Assembly (NCBI GenBank): GCA_027490215.1
Contig: JAIXYO010000029.1
Span: forward strand, 124,001 to 188,000
Direction of reading: 5' to 3'
Source: Rubrivivax sp.
GTDB taxonomy: Bacteria; Pseudomonadota; Gammaproteobacteria; Burkholderiales; Burkholderiaceae_C
DNA length: 64,000 bases
Shown here: positions 35,153 through 43,570 of the stretch, in pieces
Layout: each line of letters opens with the position of its first letter
Numbering within the stretch: position 1 is the first letter of the stretch
Translations under genes and position numbers: made by a program
The notes under the pieces: model-generated
What the model saw: the letters and a program-made list of their open reading frames with translations, nothing else
Told to the model about the DNA's origin: nothing
The model's database searches: none

Positions 35153-36286
35153 ATGAGCTCGACACCTGCAGATCCCGACGGCCCCTGCGAGCGCTGGATG
35201 GCCGAGGCGCTGTCACTGGCGGAGAAAGCCATTGCGCTGAGTGAACCGAACCCGCGCGTCGGCTGCGTGATCGTGTCCGGTGATGGCAAGGTGATCGGCC
35301 GCGGCCATACCCAACAGGCCGGCGGCCCGCACGCGGAGGTGATGGCGCTGCGCGATGCAGCCGAGCATGGCCATTCGGTGCGCGGCGCCACCGTCGTCGT
35401 CACGCTCGAGCCCTGCGCCCATCACGGCCGCACGCCGCCCTGCTGCGATGCCTTGGTGCAAGCCGGCGTGAGCCACGTCGTGATGGCGATCGAAGACCCG
35501 AACCCGCTGGTCGCAGGGCTTGGCGCCGAGCGCTTGCGAGCCGCCGGGATCCATGTGACCCATGGCGTGGGAGCGCAGGCTGCGCGCGAACTCAATATCG
35601 GGTTCCTTTCGCGGATGGAGCGTCAGCGTCCGTGGGTGCGGCTGAAGGTAGCGGCTTCGCTCGACGGACGCACAGCGCTGCCGAACGGGGTCAGCCAGTG
35701 GATCACCGGCGAGTCTGCCCGCACCGATGGCCATGCCTGGCGGCGCCGCGCCAGCGCGGTGCTGACCGGCGTAGGCACTGTGCTCGACGACAACCCACGG
35801 CTCGACGTGCGGCTCGTCCCCACACCTTGGCAGCCGCTGCGCGTGGTGGTGGATTCACACCTCGCCGCGCCACTCGACGCACGCATCTTTGATGCACCCG
35901 GGTCGGTGCTGGTTTATGCGGCCAGCCCTTCAGCCGAGCGCCGCGCAGCGTTCGCCGATCGCGGCATCGAGGTAGCGTACGTCGCGGGCGCCGATGGCAA
36001 GGTTGATCTGGCGGCGATGCTGGCCGATCTGGCCGCACGTGGCGTCAACGAACTGCATGTCGAAGCCGGACGCAAGCTCAATGGATCGTTCGTGCGTGAG
36101 CGGCTGGTCGACGAGTACTTGATTTACGTTGCACCCAAACTGCTGGGCGCGGGCCTCGACATCGCGGCGATCGGTCCGTTTGAAGATCTCACCGACGCCG
36201 TGGCGCTGCGTTTTCATCAGATTGAGCGCGTCGGCGACGACCTGCGCGTGCTGGCGCGTCCGCAGACAGCGGAACACCGCGGCTGA
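35153..36286 (+). CDS. ribD: Bifunctional riboflavin deaminase/reductase RibD
   Basis: A 377-residue enzyme for two steps of riboflavin synthesis. The N-terminal zinc deaminase has GGPHAEVMAL and PCAHHGRTPPCC; the C-terminal reductase begins near residue 160 with RPWVRLKVAASLDGRTAL. It starts the ribD-ribE-ribBX-ribH run. No FMN riboswitch was recognised in the short 18-base gap upstream. Confidence 0.96.
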   Translation: MSSTPADPDGPCERWMAEALSLAEKAIALSEPNPRVGCVIVSGDGKVIGRGHTQQAGGPHAEVMALRDAAEHGHSVRGATVVVTLEPCAHHGRTPPCCDALVQAGVSHVVMAIEDPNPLVAGLGAERLRAAGIHVTHGVGAQAARELNIGFLSRMERQRPWVRLKVAASLDGRTALPNGVSQWITGESARTDGHAWRRRASAVLTGVGTVLDDNPRLDVRLVPTPWQPLRVVVDSHLAAPLDARIFDAPGSVLVYAASPSAERRAAFADRGIEVAYVAGADGKVDLAAMLADLAARGVNELHVEAGRKLNGSFVRERLVDEYLIYVAPKLLGAGLDIAAIGPFEDLTDAVALRFHQIERVGDDLRVLARPQTAEHRG

Positions 36287-36298
36287 GACAATCCGACG

Positions 36299-36946
36299 AT
36301 GTTCACAGGCATCATCACCGGCGTCGGCCGGATCTCCGACGTACGCGCCCTGGGCGCCGACGCCTCCCACGGCAAGCAGCTGACCATTGCCACGCCGCCA
36401 CAGTACCTGGGCGATGTCGGTCTGGGCGACAGCATCGCGATCAACGGCGCGTGCATGACCGTCACCTCGTTCGATGCCGCCCGCGATGTCTTCACGGTCG
36501 ATGTTTCTGCCGAAAGCCTGGACAAAACCGCAGGGCTCGCTGTGACCGGCCCGGTCAATCTCGAGAAGGCGCTGCGCGCCAACGACCGACTGGGTGGCCA
36601 CCTGGTCAGCGGGCACGTCGATGGCGTCGGTCAGGTGACCCACTTCGCGGCCGTCGGCGAATCCTGGACGCTGCGCATTGAGGTACCTCCGGCGCTGGCG
36701 AAATTCCTCGCCTACAAAGGCTCGATCACCGTCAACGGCGTGAGCCTGACGGTCAACCGCGTGGTCGATCACGTCACCAAAGACACCGCAGGCTGTGAGA
36801 TCAGCATCAACCTGATCCCGCACACTATCGAGAACACCGCGCTGGGTCATCTGAAGGTCGGTGCCGCAGTCAATCTCGAAGTCGATCTGATCGCCCGGTA
36901 CGTGGAACGCATGCAATCGGTGGCGCCTGCCGTTCGGCCCGCCTGA
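36299..36946 (+). CDS. ribE: Riboflavin synthase alpha chain
   Basis: A 215-residue enzyme that dismutates lumazine to riboflavin. Two homologous lumazine-binding halves are visible: MFTGIITGVGRI with CMTVTSFD, then GHLVSGHVDGVG and NGVSLTVNRV. It follows ribD by 12 bases. Confidence 0.96.
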   Translation: MFTGIITGVGRISDVRALGADASHGKQLTIATPPQYLGDVGLGDSIAINGACMTVTSFDAARDVFTVDVSAESLDKTAGLAVTGPVNLEKALRANDRLGGHLVSGHVDGVGQVTHFAAVGESWTLRIEVPPALAKFLAYKGSITVNGVSLTVNRVVDHVTKDTAGCEISINLIPHTIENTALGHLKVGAAVNLEVDLIARYVERMQSVAPAVRPA

Positions 36947-37006
36947 GCGCGGGGTCGCGCCCAGCCTGTACGCGGAGTCGCGGGGAGCGCGACCTACAAT
37001 CCGTTG

Positions 37007-38113
37007 ATGTCGATATCCCCGATTCCCGAGCTCCTGACGGAGCTGGCCGCAGGCCGAATGGTCATCCTCGTCGATGAGGAAGACCGCGAAAACGAAGGCG
37101 ATCTGGTCATGGCCGCCGAACACGTGACGGCCGAGTCGGTCAATTTCATGGCGCGCTTCGGGCGCGGCCTGATCTGCCTGACCCTGACCCGCGAGCGCTG
37201 CGAGCGCCTGCAATTGCCGCCGATGGCCAGCCGCAACGGCACCAAGCACGGCACCGCCTTCACCGTGTCCATCGAAGCTGCCGAGGGCGTCACCACCGGC
37301 ATCTCCGCTGCCGACCGTGCGCGTACGGTGCAGGCTGCGGTCGCGCGAGACGCCAAACCCGGCGACCTGGTGCAACCCGGTCACATCTTCCCGTTGCAGG
37401 CGCAAGATGGCGGCGTGCTGATGCGCGCCGGCCATACCGAAGCCGGCTGCGACCTGTCCGCGATGGCCGGGCTCACTCCCGCCGCCGTGATCTGCGAGAT
37501 CATGAACGACGACGGCACGATGGCGCGCTTGCCGGACCTTGAAGTCTTTGCCAAGCAGCACAGCCTGAAGATCGGCACCATCGCCGACCTGATCGAATAC
37601 CGCAGTCGCAACGAGACCCTCATCGAGCGCGTCGGCCAGCGCGAACTGGTGACTGAGCAAGGCAGCTTCCGGTGCACCTCCTTCGTCGACCGCACCGGTG
37701 GCCTGCACATGGCGCTGGCTCACGGCCACTGGACCTCCCGTGACGAAGTGCTGGTGCGGGTGCACGAGCCTCTGTCGGTCATGGACCTGCTCGACGTGGG
37801 GCCCAGCGCCCATTCGTGGCCGCTTCCACGCGCACTGGCCATGCTGCAAGCCAGTGAGCGTGGTGTCGCGGTGCTTCTGAACTGTGGCGAAGGAACCCCC
37901 GCACTCCTGGGCAAGCTGACGCCACACGGTGATTCCGGCTCACGACCCCAGGCGCAGATGGATCTGCGCACCTACGGCATTGGCGCGCAGATCCTGCGCG
38001 AGATGGGTGTGTCGAAAATGAAGTTGCTGGGCAGCCCACGCCGCATGCCCAGCATGGTTGGCTACGGCCTCGAGGTCACCGGCTTCGTCGCCGCCGAAAC
38101 GGCCAGCCACTGA
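37007..38113 (+). CDS. ribBA: 3,4-dihydroxy-2-butanone-4-phosphate synthase with degenerate GTP cyclohydrolase domain (RibBX type)
   Basis: A 368-residue fusion. The N-terminal 205 residues are an intact Rib[26 protein letters not shown]. The C-terminal half aligns with RibA, but the zinc-binding cysteines of GTP cyclohydrolase II (normally ECLTGD and RCDCG) are absent; the same region reads [17 protein letters not shown]. This is the RibBX variant known in Proteobacteria, where a separate RibA supplies cyclohydrolase activity. The ATG at 37007 is preferred over a TTG three bases earlier. Confidence 0.93.
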   Translation: MSISPIPELLTELAAGRMVILVDEEDRENEGDLVMAAEHVTAESVNFMARFGRGLICLTLTRERCERLQLPPMASRNGTKHGTAFTVSIEAAEGVTTGISAADRARTVQAAVARDAKPGDLVQPGHIFPLQAQDGGVLMRAGHTEAGCDLSAMAGLTPAAVICEIMNDDGTMARLPDLEVFAKQHSLKIGTIADLIEYRSRNETLIERVGQRELVTEQGSFRCTSFVDRTGGLHMALAHGHWTSRDEVLVRVHEPLSVMDLLDVGPSAHSWPLPRALAMLQASERGVAVLLNCGEGTPALLGKLTPHGDSGSRPQAQMDLRTYGIGAQILREMGVSKMKLLGSPRRMPSMVGYGLEVTGFVAAETASH

Positions 38114-38143
38114 TGAACCCTATTCACTCCACGCAGGTGACCC

Positions 38144-38614
38144 ATGCAACTCGCTGACCAGGGAAAAGCTGCGGATGACGAACTCGACGGCAGCGATCTG
38201 CGCATCGGGATCGTGCAGGCACGCTTCAACGCCGACATCACGCAGCGCATGGCCACGGTGTGCATCGCCGAACTGCGGCGCCTGGGTGTCGACGCCGAAC
38301 TGATCGATCACGTCACGGTGCCGGGGGCGCTGGAAGTTCCGGTCGCGCTGATGGCAATGGCCGACAGCGACGATTTCGATGCGCTGATCGCCATCGGCTG
38401 CATCATCCGTGGCGAGACCTACCACTTCGAGCTCGTGGCCAACGAAAGCGGCGCCGGCGTCACCCGCGTCTCGCTCGACCACCAGCTGCCGGTGGCCAAC
38501 GCGATCCTGACCGTCGAGGACGAAGCCCAGGCCTGGGAACGTGCCGAAGACAAGGCGCGCGATGCCGCCCGAGTGGCCATCGAGATGGCGCGCCTGATGG
38601 AAGACCTGTCGTGA
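38144..38614 (+). CDS. ribH: 6,7-dimethyl-8-ribityllumazine synthase
   Basis: A 156-residue subunit of the icosahedral or pentameric lumazine synthase, the penultimate step to riboflavin. [27 protein letters not shown] and [19 protein letters not shown] are signature segments. Its stop overlaps the nusB GTG start (GTGA). Confidence 0.96.
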   Translation: MQLADQGKAADDELDGSDLRIGIVQARFNADITQRMATVCIAELRRLGVDAELIDHVTVPGALEVPVALMAMADSDDFDALIAIGCIIRGETYHFELVANESGAGVTRVSLDHQLPVANAILTVEDEAQAWERAEDKARDAARVAIEMARLMEDLS

Positions 38615-39126
38615 CCGAAACCGAACCGAAGCTCGACATCGCAGCACCCAGTCCAGCAGCACGCCCGGCAGCGAAGAAGGCCTCGCAGAAGTCGACCCGT
38701 CGCCGCTCGCGCGAGTTGGCCTTGCAGGGCTTGTATGAGTGGCTGCTGTCGGGTGAGCGCGCCACGGTGATCGGTGCACACGTTCGTGAGCGCGACGGTT
38801 TCGAGCGCTGCGATCCCGCGCATTTCGAGATGCTGCTGCACGGCTGCATCGACGAAGCCGCCACGATAGACAAGGCTCTGGCGCGTCATGTCGATCGCAA
38901 GACCAGCCAGCTGTCGCCCGTCGAGCATGGTGTCCTGATGATCGGGGCCTACGAGCTGATGCACTGCCTCGACATTCCCTACCGTGTCGTCATCAACGAA
39001 GCGGTCGAATTGGCCAAGATTTTCGGGGGCACCGATGGCCACAAGTACGTCAACGGCGTGATCGACAAGGCCGCCGCCGACCTGCGGCCCGCCGAAGTCG
39101 AGGCGGCGCGCGCAGCCCGACGCTGA
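38611..39126 (+). CDS. nusB: Transcription antitermination factor NusB
   Basis: A 171-residue RNA-binding factor for rRNA operon antitermination. An approximately 27-residue N-terminal extension rich in alanine and lysine precedes [32 protein letters not shown] and [10 protein letters not shown] close the domain. Translation begins at the GTG overlapping the ribH stop. ribH-nusB pairing is typical. Confidence 0.95.
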   Translation: MTETEPKLDIAAPSPAARPAAKKASQKSTRRRSRELALQGLYEWLLSGERATVIGAHVRERDGFERCDPAHFEMLLHGCIDEAATIDKALARHVDRKTSQLSPVEHGVLMIGAYELMHCLDIPYRVVINEAVELAKIFGGTDGHKYVNGVIDKAAADLRPAEVEAARAARR

Positions 39127-39142
39127 AGCGACACCATCCGAC

Positions 39143-40348
39143 ATGAGGTCGTCGCCACGCCTGTCGCGCCGTCTGAGTTTCATCGAGCCGTTCTACGTGA
39201 TGGAGTGCGCCAAGGCCGCGGCAGCACTGTCCCGCGGCCCGCTGTGCGACCCCAAGCAAGGGGGCCGGCCGATGATCTTCCTGAACATCGGCGAGCCCGA
39301 CTTCACCGCACCGCCGCTGGTCCAGGAAGCCGCGCAGCGCGCCATCCGCGACGGCAGCACGCAGTACACCGATGCCTGCGGGCTGATAGCCTTGCGCGAA
39401 CGCATCAGCAGCTGGTATTCACAGCGGTTCGCGCTCGACATCGCGCCCGAGCGCATCGTCATCACCGCCGGCGCCTCGGCCGCGCTGCAACTGGCCTGCC
39501 TGGCCTTGATCGACCCTGGTGACGAAGTGCTGCTGCCCGACCCCGGCTACCCCTGCAATCGGCATTTCGTGGCCGCCGCCGACGGCGTCGCGGTGCTGCT
39601 GCCGACGACCGCTGCCGATCGCTTCCAGCTCAATGCCAATGCAGTCAGCCAGGCCTGGGGCGACAACACCCGCGGCGTGCTGCTGGCCTCGCCGTCGAAC
39701 CCCACCGGCACCTCGATCGCCCCGGCCGAGATGGGCCGCATCGTCGATGTGGTGCGCGAACGCGGTGGCTTCACCATCGTCGACGAGATCTACCTGGGCC
39801 TGAGTCACGACGAGCGCTTCAGCGATTCCGCGCTGCGCCACGGCGACGATGTGATCTCGATCAACAGTTTCTCCAAGTACTTCAGCATGACGGGCTGGCG
39901 GCTTGGCTGGCTGGTCGTGCCCGAGGCCCTGGTGCCGGCCATCGAGAAGTTGTCGCAGAACCTGTTCATCTGCCCCTCGTCGATCGCGCAACATGCGGCG
40001 CTGGCCTGTTTCGAGCCCGACTCGCTGGCCGAGTACGAACGGCGCCGGCTGGCGTTTCGCGCGCGCCGCGACTTCCTCGTTCCCGCCCTGAATGCGCTCG
40101 GCCTGACCGTGCCGGTCGAGCCCGACGGCGCGTTCTACGTCTGGGCGGACTGTTCCGCGCACAGCGCACACCTGCCCGGCGGCAGCTGGGATTTCGCCTT
40201 CGAGCTGATGCAACGCGCGCAGGTGGGTGTCACCCCCGGGCGCGACTTCGGCCGCCATGAGCCGCAACGCTATCTGCGCCTGTCGTACGCCAGTTCAATG
40301 GAGCAGCTGCAGCAGGCCATGGATCGATTCCGTCAGCTCCTGTCATGA
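39143..40348 (+). CDS. Pyridoxal-phosphate aminotransferase (class I/II)
   Basis: A 401-residue fold-type I aminotransferase. NIGEPDFTAPPLV near residue 50, ASPSNPTGT near 190, and the PLP lysine in NSFSKYFSMTGWRLGW near 245 are clear. Substrate is not defined by sequence; homologues are annotated as aspartate- or aromatic-type transaminases. Start at 39143 fits the family N-terminus (SRRLSFIEPFYVMEC). It overlaps ybgC by ATGA. Confidence 0.9.
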   Translation: MRSSPRLSRRLSFIEPFYVMECAKAAAALSRGPLCDPKQGGRPMIFLNIGEPDFTAPPLVQEAAQRAIRDGSTQYTDACGLIALRERISSWYSQRFALDIAPERIVITAGASAALQLACLALIDPGDEVLLPDPGYPCNRHFVAAADGVAVLLPTTAADRFQLNANAVSQAWGDNTRGVLLASPSNPTGTSIAPAEMGRIVDVVRERGGFTIVDEIYLGLSHDERFSDSALRHGDDVISINSFSKYFSMTGWRLGWLVVPEALVPAIEKLSQNLFICPSSIAQHAALACFEPDSLAEYERRRLAFRARRDFLVPALNALGLTVPVEPDGAFYVWADCSAHSAHLPGGSWDFAFELMQRAQVGVTPGRDFGRHEPQRYLRLSYASSMEQLQQAMDRFRQLLS

Positions 40349-40755
40349 CCGACTCGCCCGACTTCGAGATCACGCTGCGCATCTACTGGGAAGACACCGA
40401 TGCGGGCGGCGTCGTCTTCTATGCCAACTACCTGAAGTTCTTCGAGCGTGCCCGTACCGAATGGCTGCGCGCGCTCGGTCACGGTCAGGAACAACTTCGC
40501 CTGAGCGAAAGCGCGATGTTCGTGGTCAGCGACACCACCATGCGCTACCGTCGTCCGGCACGGCTCGACGACCTGCTGCGGGTCACCGTGACGCTGGCCG
40601 AGGTCCGGCGTGTGTCGATGACGCTCGCGCAGCAGGCGTGGCGCGGCGACGAGCTGCTCACTGAAGGCACGATCCGCATCGTGTGCGTCGATGCCGGAAC
40701 CTTCCTGCCGCGCAGTATTCCGAACGCCATCACCACCGCACTTCCGCAGAAATAA
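40345..40755 (+). CDS. ybgC: Tol-Pal system acyl-CoA thioesterase YbgC
   Basis: A 136-residue hotdog-fold thioesterase. YWEDTDAGGVVFYANYLKFF contains the catalytic aspartate, and the RARTEWLRALG segment is canonical. It overlaps the aminotransferase stop and precedes tolQ by 13 bases, the usual Tol order. Confidence 0.95.
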   Translation: MTDSPDFEITLRIYWEDTDAGGVVFYANYLKFFERARTEWLRALGHGQEQLRLSESAMFVVSDTTMRYRRPARLDDLLRVTVTLAEVRRVSMTLAQQAWRGDELLTEGTIRIVCVDAGTFLPRSIPNAITTALPQK

Positions 40756-40768
40756 TCAAGCCGATTCC

Positions 40769-41476
40769 ATGAACCAAGACCTCTCGATTTTCAGCCTCGT
40801 ATTGCAGGCCAGCCTGGTGGTTCAGCTGGTGATGGCGGGCCTGTTGATCACCTCGCTGGCGAGCTGGACGGTGATCTTCGGCAAGCTCTTTGGCCTGCGC
40901 AAGGTGCGCGCGGAGAACGAAGTCTTCGAACGCGATTTCTGGGCCGGCAAGAACCTGAACGATCTGTACGACGAAGCCACGAAGCGGGGGACGTCGTCGG
41001 CCCCGATGGAGCGCATCTTCGCTTCCGGCATGCGCGAATTCATGAAGCTGCGTGAGCGGCGGGTCACGGACTCGGGCGCCCTGCTCGACGGCTCGCGCCG
41101 CGCGATGCGCGCGAGCTTCCAGCGCGAACTCGACACCATCGAATCGAACCTGTCCTTCCTCGCCTCGGTCGGCTCGGTGTCGCCGTACGTGGGGCTGTTC
41201 GGCACGGTCTGGGGGATCATGCATGCCTTCATCGGCCTCGCGAACCTGACACAAGTGACGCTGGCCACTGTCGCACCGGGCATCGCCGAGGCGCTGGTCG
41301 CCACCGCCATCGGCCTGTTCGCGGCGATCCCGGCGGTGATCGCCTACAACCGCTTCGCCCGCGACATCGATCGCATCGCGATCCAGCTCGAGACCTTCAT
41401 CGAGGAGTTCTCGAACATCCTGCAGCGCAACCTGGGGCAACCCGCGCAAGCGTCCACGGTGGCCGGAGGCCGCTGA
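40769..41476 (+). CDS. tolQ: TolQ, inner-membrane proton-channel subunit
   Basis: A 235-residue MotA/ExbB-family protein. Three transmembrane helices are predicted, with the first near residues 12-36 and the later pair around 135-195 (GTVWGIMHAFIGLANL and IGLFAAIPAVIAYNRF). With TolR it uses the proton gradient to drive TolA during cell division. It is followed by the unusual 581-base region before tolR, instead of the normal direct junction. Confidence 0.95.
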   Translation: MNQDLSIFSLVLQASLVVQLVMAGLLITSLASWTVIFGKLFGLRKVRAENEVFERDFWAGKNLNDLYDEATKRGTSSAPMERIFASGMREFMKLRERRVTDSGALLDGSRRAMRASFQRELDTIESNLSFLASVGSVSPYVGLFGTVWGIMHAFIGLANLTQVTLATVAPGIAEALVATAIGLFAAIPAVIAYNRFARDIDRIAIQLETFIEEFSNILQRNLGQPAQASTVAGGR

Positions 41477-41593
41477 GATGAAACTTGCCGTGTCGACTTT
41501 GGCTTGCGGTTCTATGCTGAAGTTTGCAGACAGTCGGCTGCAGGCGTCTGCTGGCGCGCGAGCGCTGCGGCGGGGTGCCGTGTTGCGTTCATG

Positions 41594-41831
41594 TCCCCCG
41601 GGCCGGTTGCCGACTCAAGCGCTTCTCGCGAATCCATCCGGCCCTCCTCCTTTACTTCACTCCACACGGCACCCCACCACACCGCTCTGGGTACCGCCGT
41701 GGCAGTGGAAGGCCGATGCAGGCAACCGCGGTTCCCGGCGGAGGATGCCGGGTGACCGGCGCAGCGAAGTAAAGGAGGAGGGCCGGATCGGCTTGCCCCG
41801 AAGCGCCTGGGCAGTGAACCGGCCCGGGGGA
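41594..41831. repeat. Long imperfect palindrome within the tolQ-tolR interval
   Basis: The left arm (41594-41658) and right arm (41766-41831) are inverted copies. The outer 15 bases (TCCCCCGGGCCGGTT) and inner 23 bases (41636-41658 versus 41766-41788, core GCCCTCCTCCTTTAC) match perfectly, with a GCGCTTC block conserved between. The arms enclose about 107 bases. An RNA from either strand would form a very stable hairpin. Confidence 0.85.
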
Positions 41832-41933
41832 GCAAGCCCGGACACAAACAGTCCTGAGGACTGTTTGTGCCTGGCGAGCGCCTGGGGCTATGCCCCCAGG
41901 CATGAGCGGAGCCGGTCACCCGGTAGCCTCCGC
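41738..41933. repeat. Second inverted repeat pair and two compact hairpins in the tolQ-tolR interval
   Basis: A 23-base segment at 41738-41760 (core CCGGGTGACCGGC) reappears inverted at 41911-41933 with two mismatches. Between them lie a 12-base stem with a TGA loop, CACAAACAGTCC/GGACTGTTTGTG (41843-41869), and the stem GCCTGGGG/CCCCAGGC (41880-41901). The pairs interlock with the long palindrome, so alternative folds are possible. Confidence 0.8.
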
Positions 41934-42057
41934 TCGGGCAGGCCAACGCACGCTGCGAATTCCTTTCGAACAACCACCATGGAACGCAAGCCGAGCGTCT
42001 CTCGCGCCCTGTCGTTTCGTGCGTCGTGGGTCGTGCTGAACATGGAGAAAAACTGAG

Positions 42058-42486
42058 ATGCCCGCCGTCAGCCACCGCGGCGGAGGCCGCCGACGCACGA
42101 TCAACGAGATCAACATGGTCCCGTTCATCGACGTGATGCTCGTGCTGCTGATCATCTTCATGGTCAGCGCGCCGCTGATCACCACCGGCGTGGTCGATCT
42201 GCCCACGGTAGGCAAGAGCAAGCAGCGGCCGGAGCATGTGGTCGAGCTGATCGTCGGCAAGGACGAGCGGGTGCGCATCCGCGTCGACAACAAGGACGAA
42301 GGCCAGCCCGTCGCGCTCGACCGGGTGGCCGCGCGCGTGCGCGATCTGCAGGCGGGCAATGCCAACACACCGGTGGTGATCTCGGCCGATCAGTCGGTCA
42401 AGTACCAGACGGTCGTCGATGTGATGAACCGACTCCAGAAGTCCGGCGTGCAGCGTGTCGGGCTGTCGGTGAAGAACGGCGCATGA
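42058..42486 (+). CDS. tolR: TolR, biopolymer transport protein
   Basis: A 142-residue ExbD-family protein. EINMVPFIDVMLVLLIIFMV holds the single membrane helix and the proton-binding aspartate; the rest is the periplasmic dimer domain ending in VQRVGLSVKNGA. A GGAG site in the inserted DNA lies nine bases before the ATG and may drive translation. Confidence 0.95.
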   Translation: MPAVSHRGGGRRRTINEINMVPFIDVMLVLLIIFMVSAPLITTGVVDLPTVGKSKQRPEHVVELIVGKDERVRIRVDNKDEGQPVALDRVAARVRDLQAGNANTPVVISADQSVKYQTVVDVMNRLQKSGVQRVGLSVKNGA

Positions 42487-42502
42487 ACGGGCCGCGGAGT
42501 CG

Positions 42503-43381
42503 ATGCTGATGGCAGCAGGCGCCCTGGAACGCGACATCTTCCTGCCGCGCACCCAGGTCGGGCTGGGCCGTGGCCTCTTGCTGGCACTGATCGCGCATGG
42601 GCTGCTGATCGCCGCGCTGTCGCTGGGGGTGAGCTGGCGTGCCAGCCCGCCCGAGGGCGTGGAGGCCGAGTTGTGGGCCTCGGTACCGCAGATCGCCGCG
42701 CCGCGCGCTGCCGAACCGGAACCCCCGCCGCCACCGCCGCCGCAGCCCGTGAAGCCCGTGCCGACGCCAGAACCGGTGAAGCCAGTGGTCAAGGAGGAAC
42801 CCGTTCCCGACGCACAGATCGCGATCGAAAAGGCCAGGCGGCTGGAAGACAAGCGCAAGAAGGAGTTGGCCGAGCAAGCCGCCGCCGACAAACTCGCCAA
42901 GCAGCGCAAGGAAGAAGCGGACAAGGCCAAGGCCGAGAAGCTCGCCGAGCAAAAGCGCAAGGACGCAGCTGACAAGGCGAAGGCCGAACTGGCGAAGAAA
43001 CAGGACGCCGCACTGGCCAAGGCACGCGAAGCGCAGATGCAGCGCATCGCCAGCCTGGCTGGCGCCACTGGCGATGCCAATGCCACCGGCACCGCCCTGC
43101 AGAACGCTGGCCCCAGTGCCAGTTACATCGGCCGGATCAAGGGCCGCATCCGCCCGAATGTGTCCTTCCCCGACACGATCCCCGGCAACCCGAAGGTCGA
43201 GGTCGATGTCCGGCTGGCGCCAGACGGCCGGATCATGTCCAGCCGCATCGTCAAGGGCAGCGGCGTGCCCGAATGGGACAGCGCGGTGGTGCGCGCCATC
43301 GAGCGGACCGAGGTGCTGCCGCGCGACGAGTACGGCAAGGTGCCGCCCGCACTGATCATCGAGTACCAGCTGCGCGACTGA
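42503..43381 (+). CDS. tolA: TolA-like cell-envelope integrity protein
   Basis: A 292-residue TolA: one N-terminal membrane helix (GLLLALIAHGLLIAALSLG, about 25-45), a proline-rich linker (PPPPPPPQPVKPVPTPEPVK), a long charged Lys/Ala/Glu helix (about 105-185) and a C-terminal TonB-like domain ending ALIIEYQLRD. It should span the periplasm to contact Pal/TolB. Neither tolB nor pal follows; a GC hairpin at 43419-43438 and an MSHA-type ATPase gene come next. Confidence 0.9.
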   Translation: MLMAAGALERDIFLPRTQVGLGRGLLLALIAHGLLIAALSLGVSWRASPPEGVEAELWASVPQIAAPRAAEPEPPPPPPPQPVKPVPTPEPVKPVVKEEPVPDAQIAIEKARRLEDKRKKELAEQAAADKLAKQRKEEADKAKAEKLAEQKRKDAADKAKAELAKKQDAALAKAREAQMQRIASLAGATGDANATGTALQNAGPSASYIGRIKGRIRPNVSFPDTIPGNPKVEVDVRLAPDGRIMSSRIVKGSGVPEWDSAVVRAIERTEVLPRDEYGKVPPALIIEYQLRD

Positions 43382-43418
43382 CTCTGACCGCGCACGGAGC
43401 CGCGGAACTGCGGGCATC

Positions 43419-43438
43419 AGCCCCGGCTTATCGGGGCT
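43419..43438 (+). terminator. Possible terminator after tolA
   Basis: AGCCCCG/CGGGGCT with a six-base loop stands 38 bases after the tolA stop. The thymine run is very weak (TCGCT), so termination efficiency is doubtful. A second GC stem (CGCCCCC/GGGGGCG, 43487-43515) follows in the same 189-base gap. Confidence 0.4.
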
Positions 43439-43570
43439 TCGCTAGCAGCCCGGACGGGCAATATCTGCGCGCAGGCTCCCTGTTCGCCCCCACCGCCCTG
43501 TCCGCAGGGGGCGATCGCGGGGAATGCATGTCTCATCGCCCCGCGGCCGACCGCGCTTTTCGAGAACTTC

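Larger units (their letters stand above)
41481..42052. mobile_element. Inverted-repeat-rich insertion separating tolQ and tolR
   Basis: About 572 bases lie between the CTGAGATG at 41473-41480 (tolQ stop) and an identical CTGAGATG at 42053-42060 (tolR start). Inside are several inverted repeats listed separately. No protein similarity was recognised; the in-frame 192-codon reading frame is arginine/proline-rich and looks accidental. The 8-base direct repeat could be a target duplication, but TGAGATG stop-start junctions recur in this genome (before pilW, mshG and mshO), so that evidence is not decisive. A small non-coding mobile element (MITE-like) is the best guess. Confidence 0.5.

Noticed and set aside
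41478-42056. 192-codon plus-strand reading frame filling the tolQ-tolR interval exactly
   Set aside because: The predicted protein is rich in Arg, Pro and Ser with no domain, and the interval is dominated by inverted repeats; the fit to both junctions follows from the repeated CTGAGATG.
41512-43092. 526-codon minus-strand frame over tolR and tolA
   Set aside because: It is antisense to two clearly conserved genes; long antisense frames are common at this GC content.
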